9,929 nucleotides of DNA from Anaerolineae bacterium (GCA_027457205.1 DAIDTM010000458.1:1-9929); one strand, 5' to 3'. Counted from the first letter of the stretch, positions 1 to 7,114 are shown. Translations and numbers: made by a program. The notes: generated from the sequence alone by a model not told the origin.

Positions 1-1
1 C

Positions 2-208
2 GGCGCGCGCGTCGTGCGTTCCGATCTGGGGCTGGGTCAGAATTTGGAAAACGTGATCGCCCGCGCGGGAATCGATCAGTTGATGCGCTGGCTGCCAATG
101 GAAATCGACGTGGATGCGGCGCGGCTGCACTGGCTCAATCACGCCCTACACCCTGCGACGATTCCCGTCACGCGCGATGAGGCGCACCTGCTACAAGCCG
201 CCGCGCGC
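2..208 (+). pseudogene. Displaced, inverted internal fragment of the MutL-type ASKHA gene
   Basis: Read on the plus strand from base 2, this piece gives a peptide beginning GARVVRSDLGLGQNLE and continuing through RWLPMEID, HPATIP and TRDEAHLLQAAAR. I recognise this as the stretch that follows the second glycine-rich phosphate loop in MutL-type (glutamate mutase L) proteins. The minus-strand MutL at 197-1168 stops making family sense exactly where this begins: it ends ITARGG and this starts GARVV. The two pieces are therefore complementary halves of one protein, not two paralogues. The fragment has no start codon or ribosome binding site of its own. Beyond about base 208 the plus-strand frame is only the antisense of the other half. 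The rest of the C-terminal half lies outside the window. Either a short segment was inverted in the genome, or the left end of this assembly is a fold-back chimera. Confidence 0.8.
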
Positions 209-1168
209 GGTGATGAGGCAGGTCGATGCCGCGCCGAGGTCTGCGCCCAGCACGTTCAGGTTGAATCGCCGGGCGATAAACCGCACGACGTTTTCGAGCG
301 CGCGGGCGGACGGCATCACTGCCGCCGGCGTCCAATTCGCCAGCGCGTTCAGCCCCGGCAGCCACGTAATCTTTCGCTCGATGTAGAGGGCTTCTAATTC
401 GCGCTGGAGCGCGGACAGGTTCTCAGTCTCCAGCGACGGACGGACGTTGTCTACAACGCGGAACGGCGCGAGCTGCCCGATGCGTGCGGCGATTTGCGAA
501 CGCGCCTCGCGGTTGCCGGCGAAGATGACCGTCGGACGCGCGCCTTCATCACGCGGCGCGACAATGGTCGCCACGAGGTTGGCGATATCGTAAAGCGGCG
601 TCGTTGCGCCGCCGTCTACGCCGCCGACGATCAGGATGACGTCCGGGTTTGCGCGCGCGAGCGTTTCCGCCGCTAGCACGGTAGGGTCCTGAAGCAGCGC
701 GCCGTTCTGCGGATCGGCGTCGTCGTCGCTGGACGGTTTGGTCAGCCAGCGTCCGCCGGTCTGATCGAGCGCGAGTGTTGCATCGACGGTGGCATACGTG
801 CCATTGATCGCGCGCGTCGCGCTGGCTAGACTTACTTCGCGGCTGATGCCGACGATGGCGACGCGCAGTGGCAACGGCGCGCTCGTCACGGCAGCAAAGG
901 CATCGACGCCCTGTCCCGCGCTGCGCTCCGGCGTTATCAGCTGTCCATCGTCTGCGAGGAAGCGCCGCCCGGTCCGTTCTTCCAATAGTTCGATGGCGCG
1001 GCGCAACCCAACCAATACGTCGGCGGTCGGCGGTTCCGCGGTGGTGGCGGACGCGCCGGCGCTGATAAAGCGCATGTCCTCGCCCACGCGGTCGACCAAA
1101 CCAACTTTGGTTGTGACGCTCCCGATGTCGGCGACGAGGAGCGATTCGGGGTTTTGCGAGTCTGGCAT
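191..1168 (-). CDS. MutL-type ASKHA ATPase (glutamate mutase L family), N-terminal half, interrupted
   Basis: The family is annotated after MutL/GlmL, the accessory (probable reactivating) protein of B12-dependent glutamate mutase; it is unrelated to the mismatch-repair MutL. The start ATG is at 1166-1168, 3 nt after the stop of the upstream membrane-protein gene, with no clear Shine-Dalgarno, so translation is probably coupled. Residues 13-21 (ADIGSVTTK) form an ASKHA phosphate-1 loop. ILIVGGVDGG (178-187) looks like a later nucleotide-binding segment. GADLGAAST (308-316) is a second phosphate loop, as expected for a tandem two-domain member of roughly 600 residues. Only 324 residues are genuine: the codon for L325 and the TAG at 191-193 come from the inverted plus-strand piece. 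No mutase subunit is nearby, and the neighbours are membrane and zinc-ribbon proteins. The role here may thus be that of a cytoplasmic ATPase of a membrane assembly (inference). Confidence 0.85.
   Translation of the reverse strand: MPDSQNPESLLVADIGSVTTKVGLVDRVGEDMRFISAGASATTAEPPTADVLVGLRRAIELLEERTGRRFLADDGQLITPERSAGQGVDAFAAVTSAPLPLRVAIVGISREVSLASATRAINGTYATVDATLALDQTGGRWLTKPSSDDDADPQNGALLQDPTVLAAETLARANPDVILIVGGVDGGATTPLYDIANLVATIVAPRDEGARPTVIFAGNREARSQIAARIGQLAPFRVVDNVRPSLETENLSALQRELEALYIERKITWLPGLNALANWTPAAVMPSARALENVVRFIARRFNLNVLGADLGAASTCLITARGGL
197..211. repeat. GC-only junction of the two MutL halves; probable inverted-repeat copy
   Basis: The sequence GCCGCCGCGCGCGGT reads AAARG in the plus-strand MutL fragment. 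Its reverse complement reads TARGG in the minus-strand half. Both peptides fit their place in the protein, so the intact gene should carry this block twice in opposite orientation, about 190 nt apart. The first bases of the window (CGGC followed by GCGCGCG) match the tail of the partner copy. That is the geometry expected if the DNA between two short inverted repeats were flipped, or if a polymerase switched strands there. Confidence 0.6.
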
Positions 1169-1171
1169 TTT

Positions 1172-1825
1172 TTATTTGATGACGAGCAGCCAATTGTGCA
1201 GCAGGTAGTACACGCGGCTAATCAGGATCGTGATGCGCGAGACCGCCGTATCGGCGAAAATCGCGCCAAAGGCGACGAGCACGAACCAGCGCCCCACATA
1301 GCCCCAGCGCCGCGCCGCGCCGTCCAGCGCGCGCAGCGCCGGGCGCTGAGCTGACGTGATGAATCGAAAAGACAAGAACGCGCCAATCGTTCCGATCACC
1401 AGCAGCAGGTTGTTGACCACCGTGCCCCAGCCCTGCGCCGGCGAGAGCGAAACGATGGTCGCCGCAAGTTGCGGCGCTAGTGCGCCGCTGAGTGCGCCGC
1501 CAATCGCCAGCGCCGCGCCGACGCCGAACAGGAACGCGATGCTGAGATTGCCAATCGGCGCCCAGTTCGCGCGCAGCTTGGTGAACAGCAGCAACCCCAG
1601 GATCAGCGGCACGAACAGAGGCCAGTTCGTCGCGGCATCCGCAAGGAGCGGCGCGAACAGTTTCGGGACCAGAACGAGATAGATCGCGACCGTCGCCGCG
1701 TAACCGACCGCGACGCCGACGAAGATCGCCTGCGCCAGACGGAACAGCGGCGTATCGCCTAACAGATAACTGAAGACGAGCAATGTCAGAACTGCGCCGA
1801 CCCACACGCCGATGATGTCTGTCAT
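1172..1825 (-). CDS. Six-helix integral membrane protein of unknown function
   Basis: I do not recognise a named family. The 217-residue product has about six hydrophobic segments, near residues 3-22, 32-54, 68-84, 92-112, 135-155 and 174-195, and ends with a hydrophobic tail (LLHNWLLVIK). I chose the ATG at 1823-1825 because it overlaps the TGA of the zinc-ribbon gene as ATGA, a standard sign of translational coupling. An in-frame start 10 codons further out (1855) would overlap that gene by more than 30 nt and adds a non-hydrophobic stub. No catalytic motif is visible. It lies between the zinc-ribbon protein and the MutL-type ATPase, so it is probably a channel-like or scaffold partner in the same membrane complex (inference). 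The second six-helix protein in the operon is similar in size and layout but shows no obvious sequence identity by eye. Confidence 0.85.
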   Translation of the reverse strand: MTDIIGVWVGAVLTLLVFSYLLGDTPLFRLAQAIFVGVAVGYAATVAIYLVLVPKLFAPLLADAATNWPLFVPLILGLLLFTKLRANWAPIGNLSIAFLFGVGAALAIGGALSGALAPQLAATIVSLSPAQGWGTVVNNLLLVIGTIGAFLSFRFITSAQRPALRALDGAARRWGYVGRWFVLVAFGAIFADTAVSRITILISRVYYLLHNWLLVIK

Positions 1826-3906
1826 GTTGCGTGACCCCGCGCGCGGGAAATCCAAAACACGATGTTGCCCAGAATGATGACGAACACGACTACCAATTGC
1901 GCCGCCGTCTGCGCGTTGATGCTGATGACCGCGAGCTGCGGCTGGTTCGACAGCACTTCGTACTGCGCCGCACCCATCAGACCGCTCATCATTGCCGTCA
2001 GTTGATTCGCGCTGCGGTACGCGCGCGCCTTCGGCTCAACGCTCGCGCTGACCGCCGCGGCAATGCGGACGTTGACGCGCGGCTGGACTTGCTCCACCCA
2101 CGCTTTGAGCGCGTCTTCGGTTCCGGCGAAATCGATCACCATGGCGACATCGCGCAGCGTCCTGATTTTCGCCGCCACCGGGAATTGCCCGGCGGATTTC
2201 TTATCGACAAAATCGGTCGCGGTCGCCGGTCCGGCGGTAGCGAGATTCGCCAACCCGGCTTCGTTGCCCGGCAGATAGAGGATGAGATAGTTCGATCCGT
2301 ACGTGTACTGGCTCGTCGCGCTTGCCGCTGAATCCAAGATGCGCTGGGCGATCTGCGGTCCGGTCTCCAGCGTGCTCACGGCGATGATGTTGACGCGCCG
2401 CTGGACCAGATCGCGCACCACCGCGTTGGCGAGCAAGTCCATCTCGCCGGACATGCTCGGATCGTAATCGAACGAGAGCAAAACGGTTGAACCCGCCGGC
2501 AATTTCTGAAGCGTATCGTAAAATCCCGCCGCGGGCGTCCCCGCGATGTTGAAGGTCGAACTGGTAATGTCATACGGCAGGAGAAACGGGACAAGCACCG
2601 CGAGCAAGAGCAGCAGGTAAATGAGCGGGCGCATCGTAAGCGCGCGGCGAGCCGGCTTGGCGGCTGGCGCGGCAGCAGTTGGCGCGGCGAGGATCGATTC
2701 GAAAATCGAACCGCCGTCCGCGCGGCTTGCCGGCTGGCTCGTTTCGGTGGGCGGATGAGGTTCCGCGATCGCGAGCGCGAGCGGCAGCACGCCGCGCAAT
2801 CCTTGCAGCGGTCCCGCCGCTTCGACGGCTTCATTTTCCGACGCGCCTAGGGACGGCGCCATCACGTCGGCGGGCTTGAGCGCGGCAACCCACGCCGGTA
2901 CTTCGGACGGCAGCGGCTGCTCCAATTCTTTCGGCGGCTCGACGGGCGTTGCCGGCGGCGCAGCTTCGCGCAGCCAGTCCGGTATGCCGTCGTCTTCAAC
3001 TGCCGCGCTGGGCGATGCGGCGACCGGTTCCGCTTCTGCCTGAGCCAGAGCGGAACCGACAGTCGCTTCGAGCGATTCAATGAGCGGTTCGCTTGGAACG
3101 AGCGGCTCTGGTTCTTTCGGTGGCTCAATGGCTTGGACCGGTTCGACTTCTGAAACTGGTTCCGGCTCGCCCGCTTCCGTCGGCTCGGCTTGAGTTGCCT
3201 CTTCTGTGCTTGCCGATTCAGCCGCGGCTTGCGCTAGCCAATCGGGCGCTTGCTCGTTTTCCGCGGCGGCAGGCGCGACGGGCGCTTGAGCTTGCGCCTG
3301 CTTCAGCCAGTCCGGAATTTCGTCCTCGGTTTCAGAAGTCAATTCTGGTGGCTGCGTCTGTCCGATGTGCGCTTGCTTGAGCCACTCTGGAAGTTCGTCT
3401 TCCGTCGGCTTTGACAGCGCTTGGTCCGGCGTTGGTTCAGCGGTCGTTGGCGTAATCCATTCCGGCAGGGGAGCGGATTCCTCGGTAGCCGGCGATTCCT
3501 CATCTTGCTGTGCGGGCGAGGTTTCGCGCAAGCGCGCCAGCCATTCCGGTACGTGTTCTTCCTCTGTCGCGGGTTCGGGTGCTGGTGCAGTCGGCTCCAT
3601 AGGTTCGGCGGCAGCCGGCGGGCTGGGCGGTTCTTCGGACGCTTGAGTTTCGCCCGGCAGTTCCGGCTTGGCGGGAAGCGACAGTCCTTTGATGGGCGGC
3701 GCGGGAGGTTTGGCTTCCGGCACTGCTGCCGATGTGAGCGGCACGAGGCGCGCGCCGCAATTGCTACAAAAAACATTCTCGACTGGATTGGGCGTCGAGC
3801 ACATTGGGCAGCGCAATCCCGACTCCGGCGCAAGGCGCGCGCCGCAGTTGTTGCAGAATTTGCTGCCGTCGCGATTTTGGATTCCGCAGTGAGCGCAATA
3901 AATCAT
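1822..3906 (-). CDS. Double zinc-ribbon protein with PDWL-motif linker, two membrane segments and an extracytoplasmic domain
   Basis: The 694-residue protein has four zones. Residues 1-52 hold two zinc ribbons, with cysteine pairs C4/C7 with C18/C21 and C33/C36 with C47/C50. Residues about 55-420 are a Pro/Glu/Ala-rich, probably disordered linker carrying seven short PDWL-like motifs at 120 (PEWL), 148 (PEWI), 173 (PEWL), 198 (PDWL), 221 (PDWL), 309 (PDWL) and 337 (PAWV), then a hydrophobic stretch LRGVLPLALAI. Residues 427-444 are a membrane helix. Residues about 445-667 form a globular domain (for example LLSFDYDPSMSGEMD at 476-490), and a second helix at 668-687 ends in ISRARGHAT. With the ribbons cytoplasmic, the domain between the helices would be outside. 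The start ATG at 3904-3906 is 3 nt after the upstream stop, without a clear Shine-Dalgarno. The function is unknown; a multivalent cytoplasmic tether for partner proteins is my inference. Confidence 0.88.
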   Translation of the reverse strand: MIYCAHCGIQNRDGSKFCNNCGARLAPESGLRCPMCSTPNPVENVFCSNCGARLVPLTSAAVPEAKPPAPPIKGLSLPAKPELPGETQASEEPPSPPAAAEPMEPTAPAPEPATEEEHVPEWLARLRETSPAQQDEESPATEESAPLPEWITPTTAEPTPDQALSKPTEDELPEWLKQAHIGQTQPPELTSETEDEIPDWLKQAQAQAPVAPAAAENEQAPDWLAQAAAESASTEEATQAEPTEAGEPEPVSEVEPVQAIEPPKEPEPLVPSEPLIESLEATVGSALAQAEAEPVAASPSAAVEDDGIPDWLREAAPPATPVEPPKELEQPLPSEVPAWVAALKPADVMAPSLGASENEAVEAAGPLQGLRGVLPLALAIAEPHPPTETSQPASRADGGSIFESILAAPTAAAPAAKPARRALTMRPLIYLLLLLAVLVPFLLPYDITSSTFNIAGTPAAGFYDTLQKLPAGSTVLLSFDYDPSMSGEMDLLANAVVRDLVQRRVNIIAVSTLETGPQIAQRILDSAASATSQYTYGSNYLILYLPGNEAGLANLATAGPATATDFVDKKSAGQFPVAAKIRTLRDVAMVIDFAGTEDALKAWVEQVQPRVNVRIAAAVSASVEPKARAYRSANQLTAMMSGLMGAAQYEVLSNQPQLAVISINAQTAAQLVVVFVIILGNIVFWISRARGHAT

Positions 3907-3909
3907 GAG

Positions 3910-4509
3910 TTATTCGCTGTAGGGGCGGTCCATCCCCGTGATTAGCCGCAAGCCGGTGGCGATCGTACCGAGCGCGACGCCGAGCAGAATGCCGCGCGCG
4001 CCCGCGGTGCTGGGCACATTCAGCACCCACTCTTTCGCTTGCGTCATCGCGTTGACAAGCGGCGCTTGACCGATAAAGACGACCAGCGCCGCGAGCAACA
4101 TCAACGTCGTCTCGATGCTCTTGGCGCGCAGCGCGCGATACGCTGCCGTCGCGAGAAAGAACGCGACGAGCGCAAAGAACGCGCCTTGCAGCGGGACGTA
4201 GACGTTATCGAAAATCCAATTCATCGGCGCGCTCGGCACTTGGAAGATCAAGCCAATGACGAACACGAGCACGGCGACGACCAGCACGAGCGCGCTGTAC
4301 CCTGCGCTCGGCTCGTTGCGTCGCAGCACGCGCGACAGATGGACCGACAGGAGATTGATCAATCCAAGCAACACGGCGAACGCAGTCAGAATGATCGTCC
4401 ACTCGCGAAACGCCGCGCCAATGGCATTGACCAACGGCAGTGAGAAGAAAAAATCAAACAGCACGATCAGACCAACGCCGATCGCAATGGCGGTTGTCAG
4501 CCACTTCAT
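3910..4509 (-). CDS. Six-helix integral membrane protein of unknown function
   Basis: This 199-residue protein has about six predicted membrane helices, near residues 4-24, 37-58, 70-90, 106-126, 132-152 and 168-190. A basic loop (HLSRVLRRNE, 57-66) follows the second helix, and a short polar tail ends the protein (DRPYSE). No family name or catalytic motif is apparent to me. The ATG at 4507-4509 begins 1 nt after the TGA of the DUF6754-like gene, and the stop at 3910-3912 is 3 nt before the zinc-ribbon start. It is thus firmly inside the operon and probably translated by coupling, since no Shine-Dalgarno is evident. The context suggests a structural membrane subunit working with the zinc-ribbon and DUF6754-like proteins (inference). 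Confidence 0.87.
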   Translation of the reverse strand: MKWLTTAIAIGVGLIVLFDFFFSLPLVNAIGAAFREWTIILTAFAVLLGLINLLSVHLSRVLRRNEPSAGYSALVLVVAVLVFVIGLIFQVPSAPMNWIFDNVYVPLQGAFFALVAFFLATAAYRALRAKSIETTLMLLAALVVFIGQAPLVNAMTQAKEWVLNVPSTAGARGILLGVALGTIATGLRLITGMDRPYSE

Positions 4510-4510
4510 T

Positions 4511-5356
4511 TCAAATCAGCCCCACGGTTTTGAACACGATCGCCAAAACGATGCCGGCGACCAACGCCCAGCGCATCAGGTCCTGCGCCATCAGACTGCT
4601 CAGATGCGCCGGCAGGTTCGAGAGATACGCGCCGCCGGCGTAGATTTCTTCGCCGATGAGCGGATGCGTCATCGTCGCGTAGACAAACGGCAGCACGCCC
4701 GTCGCGCTCGTTCCGCCGATTTGATCGAGGTGATGCTGCGCGCCCGTTTCGCCCAGCAGCAGGAACTCGTCGCCGAAACGCCCGACCAGCACGTTCGCGA
4801 TCAATTTGTGCTGGCTCAGCAACTGCATCGTTCCTGCCGCATACGCGAACGCGTCGTTCGGGTTGCCGGCGTAGATGGCGGGATTGGGTGACGCGCCGGT
4901 GTACAACGCCGGATCGGGCGCGATAAAACGAACGCGCAGCGGATCGTACTCGGCGGGCACGCCTTGTTGGTGGTAGGCGCGGCGCAGCACGTCCTGTGCG
5001 ACCGGCAGCGCGGTTGGATGGGCAATCGTCACGATGGGCGGACTGCCGCTGATCGCCGCGCGCTCGGCGAGATATTGCAGGATGTTGAGACCGGCGGTCG
5101 TGTCCGCGGTTGCCTGATCGCCGATGCCAGCAATGCCGACCGAGAGGTGAATTGGCTGTCCGGATTCCGCCGCGCGCGACAGTAAACCCTTGAGCGCGTC
5201 GTACGCCGCGATGGAACGAAGCGAAAGACGCGCGCCGCGTTTGACTGCCCAATACGCGAAGAAAAAAATTGGGAGGAAAAAGAGGAAGAGAGCCAGCAGG
5301 CGCGCTTGATCTGGCTCAATGGTCGATTGTAGGAGACTCAATAGCGCATTCACCAT
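4511..5356 (-). CDS. DUF6754-like membrane-anchored protein
   Basis: The product has 281 residues. An N-terminal membrane helix (about 18-36, ending in the basic AVKRGARLSLR) is followed by a soluble domain of roughly 210 residues and a C-terminal helix (about 262-281). The soluble domain contains LSVGIAGIGDQATADT, TIAHPTALPVAQDVLR and LVGRFGDEFLLLGE, followed by THPLIGEEIYAGGAYL. I associate this architecture with DUF6754 proteins of Anaerolineae; the assignment is from memory and no function is established. The start at 5354-5356 has GGGAG 4 nt upstream. A 6-bp hairpin (AACCGA with TCGGTT, 5367-5382) sits in the 24-nt gap after the first gene and overlaps that gene's stop codon. The soluble domain between two helices resembles the layout of the zinc-ribbon protein's C-terminal part, so the two may face the same side of the membrane. 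Confidence 0.85.
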   Translation of the reverse strand: MVNALLSLLQSTIEPDQARLLALFLFFLPIFFFAYWAVKRGARLSLRSIAAYDALKGLLSRAAESGQPIHLSVGIAGIGDQATADTTAGLNILQYLAERAAISGSPPIVTIAHPTALPVAQDVLRRAYHQQGVPAEYDPLRVRFIAPDPALYTGASPNPAIYAGNPNDAFAYAAGTMQLLSQHKLIANVLVGRFGDEFLLLGETGAQHHLDQIGGTSATGVLPFVYATMTHPLIGEEIYAGGAYLSNLPAHLSSLMAQDLMRWALVAGIVLAIVFKTVGLI

Positions 5357-5380
5357 GCGACTCCCGAACCGAAGAATCGG

Positions 5381-5680
5381 TTACGTGCGCTGATGCAAGT
5401 GCGGCGAGGCGGGCGGCTTGACTTGGATCGATTCCAGACGGTCGATCAATTCGTCCACACCGGCGCGGTCTTCGATCAATAGCGCCAAGTCGCTCAAGTC
5501 GGCATTATCGAACCCGATGTTCAGAAATGGCTGCGCCGCCCACAACAACTGCGCGCCCAAGAACGCCAGCGGCTTGTGCATCTCCAAAAACAAAATCGCC
5601 GGCGCGGTCATCCCCAATTCAGCGATACGGTGGGCAAGGCGATCGATCAGTTGTTGTCGGCGCGTTGCATCGAGAGCCAT
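5381..5680 (-). CDS. Small soluble conserved hypothetical protein (99 aa), first gene of the operon
   Basis: The predicted protein starts MALDATRRQQLIDRLAHR and contains APAILFLEMHKPLAFLGAQ (27-45), then ALLIEDRAGVDELIDRLE (66-83). This pattern occurs in small hypothetical proteins of Chloroflexota as I remember them; no function is known to me. It has an amphipathic, mostly helical character and no convincing membrane helix. The reading frame stays open to 6220, but that extension would run antisense through the phosphofructokinase gene and past both promoters, so I reject it. The ATG at 5678-5680 lies about 30 nt downstream of the start point expected from the promoter at 5720-5748. Its ribosome binding site is weak (GGATTGG). 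Downstream, a 24-nt gap separates it from the DUF6754-like gene. Confidence 0.75.
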   Translation of the reverse strand: MALDATRRQQLIDRLAHRIAELGMTAPAILFLEMHKPLAFLGAQLLWAAQPFLNIGFDNADLSDLALLIEDRAGVDELIDRLESIQVKPPASPHLHQRT

Positions 5681-5719
5681 TTTTCCAATCCGGAGAGGTT
5701 TACGCTTATGACAAATCCC

Positions 5720-5748
5720 ATTATAAAGCCAGACTCGCGATACGTCAA
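5720..5748 (-). promoter_or_regulatory. Sigma70-type promoter of the minus-strand membrane operon
   Basis: On the minus strand, TTGACG (5743-5748) is followed after 17 nt by a perfect TATAAT (5720-5725). The expected start point is near 5712, leaving a leader of about 30 nt before the 99-aa gene. Its -35 box lies 53 nt from the -35 box of the divergent phosphofructokinase promoter. Confidence 0.8.
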
Positions 5749-5801
5749 GCCATTCTCGCGTTTTCGCGCTTTCCGCGCCGGGCGAGCGGTCGCGCGGCGT
5801 T

Positions 5802-5829
5802 TTGACAGGTCGCGCCATCAGGGTATAAT
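5802..5829 (+). promoter_or_regulatory. Consensus sigma70-type promoter of the phosphofructokinase gene
   Basis: TTGACA (5802-5807) and TATAAT (5824-5829) both match consensus perfectly, with a 16-nt spacer. The start point is expected near 5836, giving a leader of about 75 nt before the ATG at 5912. No clear operator or riboswitch-like structure is visible in that leader. Confidence 0.85.
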
Positions 5830-5897
5830 CGCTAGTGGATGGAGGGAACATCGTCAGGCGTGATCGGGATTCATTTCTGGATCGGTGAAGATTCGGC

Positions 5898-5903
5898 AAG
5901 GAG
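5898..5903 (+). promoter_or_regulatory. Ribosome binding site that fixes the phosphofructokinase start
   Basis: AAGGAG lies 8 nt before the ATG at 5912. The earlier in-frame GTG at 5885 has no comparable site, so translation should begin at MPNVKTKKGV. Confidence 0.85.
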
Positions 5904-5911
5904 ATGCTGCG

Positions 5912-7114
5912 ATGCCAAACGTCAAAACAAAAAAAGGAGTCATCGGGATTCTCACCGGCGGCGGCGATGTGCCGGGGCTCAACCCCGCCATCCGCGCGGT
6001 CACCATTCGCGCGCTGCGGGAGGGGTTTCAGGTGATCGGCATCCGTCGCGGCTGGGCGGGCGCTATTGGAGTGATCCGCGATGAAAAAGCGGACAACAGC
6101 GAGACTTATCAGGTCTTGACGGAGGAGATCGTCAATCGGGCGGGGCGGACCGGCGGCACGTTCCTCCACACCTCGCGAACCAATCCCACCGCCGTCGCCA
6201 AATCGAGCGTGCCGGTGCATTTGCAGGACATGTACAAGAACGAAAAGAACGACCTGACCGAAGAGGTCGTCAAGAACCTCGATTTTCTAGGCATCGATTA
6301 TCTGATTCCGATTGGCGGCGACGACACGCTGAGTTTCGCCGTCAAGTTGTATCAGAAGGGTCTGAAAGTCATCGCCATTCCCAAGACGATGGACAACGAC
6401 GTGCCTGGCACCGATTATTGCATCGGCTTTAGCACCTGCGTCAGTCGCACCATCGAGATGACGAACCGCCTGCGTACCAGCGCAGGATCGCACGAACGCT
6501 TTCTAGTGGTCGAAGTCTTTGGGCGTTACGCCGGCTTTACGGCGATGCTGCCGACGATGGCGGGCGCGGCGCATCGCTGCGTGATTCCAGAGTACAAGTT
6601 CAACATGGAACACCTTGCCGAGTTGTTGGTCGAAGACCGCAACAAGAATCCGAGCAAATACTCGGTCGTCATCGTCTCCGAAGGCGCGATGTTCGAAGGC
6701 GAAGAGATGGTGTTCCAAGCCGCGACCGCTGATGCGTACGGTCACGCGAAATTGGGCGGCATCGGCGACTTGGTGTCCGCGCAGCTCAAAGACCTCTCGC
6801 CCAAGTACAACAACGGCAAGACGATCAACGTCGTCAATCAGCGATTGGGTTACGTCGTGCGCGGCGGCGATCCGGACGCGATCGATTCGATCGTGCCGAT
6901 GGCATATGGCAACCTGGCGCTCGATCTCTTGTTGCAAGGCGTGCATGGGCGTCTCGTCGTATTGAAGAATGGACGCTACGACAATATGCCGCTCGACGTG
7001 GTGACGGCGACGAAGAAAACTGTGAATGTGAACAAGTACTATAACACGGAGCGGCTGCGTCCGAATTACGAGAGCTTTGAGATGCGTCCGCTGTTCATCA
7101 TGACGAGCGAATAA
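5912..7114 (+). CDS. 6-phosphofructokinase, mixed-substrate group, probably pyrophosphate-dependent
   Basis: The enzyme converts fructose 6-phosphate to fructose 1,6-bisphosphate in cytoplasmic glycolysis; with pyrophosphate as donor the step is reversible. The 400-residue protein shows the PFK signatures in order: GILTGGGDVPGLN (12-24), PIGGDDTL (133-140), PKTMDND (157-163) with the catalytic aspartate at 161, VEVFGRYAG (200-208), and SEG (256-258) in the sugar-phosphate site. Position 138, equivalent to Gly104 of E. coli PfkA, is Asp. Position 158, equivalent to Gly124, is Lys. In the family this Asp/Lys pair marks pyrophosphate use, whereas Gly/Gly marks ATP use, so I predict a PPi-PFK. 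This prediction is less certain in the mixed-substrate (group III) clade, where exceptions exist. The gene has its own promoter and terminator and is transcribed alone. Confidence 0.93.
   Translation: MPNVKTKKGVIGILTGGGDVPGLNPAIRAVTIRALREGFQVIGIRRGWAGAIGVIRDEKADNSETYQVLTEEIVNRAGRTGGTFLHTSRTNPTAVAKSSVPVHLQDMYKNEKNDLTEEVVKNLDFLGIDYLIPIGGDDTLSFAVKLYQKGLKVIAIPKTMDNDVPGTDYCIGFSTCVSRTIEMTNRLRTSAGSHERFLVVEVFGRYAGFTAMLPTMAGAAHRCVIPEYKFNMEHLAELLVEDRNKNPSKYSVVIVSEGAMFEGEEMVFQAATADAYGHAKLGGIGDLVSAQLKDLSPKYNNGKTINVVNQRLGYVVRGGDPDAIDSIVPMAYGNLALDLLLQGVHGRLVVLKNGRYDNMPLDVVTATKKTVNVNKYYNTERLRPNYESFEMRPLFIMTSE

Noticed and set aside
209..397. Continuation of the plus-strand MutL fragment beyond the junction
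   Set aside because: After AAAR the plus-strand frame becomes arginine- and histidine-rich and is simply the antisense of the minus-strand MutL coding region.
1822..3906. Long antisense and frame-shifted open frames within the zinc-ribbon gene
   Set aside because: They arise from GC-rich codon bias in the real gene. Their products are low-complexity Arg/Ser/Pro-rich, with no domains or ribosome binding sites.
5367..5382. Short hairpin AACCGA/TCGGTT between the first two operon genes as a terminator
   Set aside because: The stem is only 6 bp and no T tract follows it on the minus strand. At most it affects translation of the next gene.
5681..6220. N-terminal extension of the 99-aa minus-strand protein to 279 residues
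   Set aside because: It would run antisense through the start of the phosphofructokinase gene and cover both promoters. Its residues look like frame-shadow sequence, whereas the conserved-looking part begins at MALDATRRQQ.
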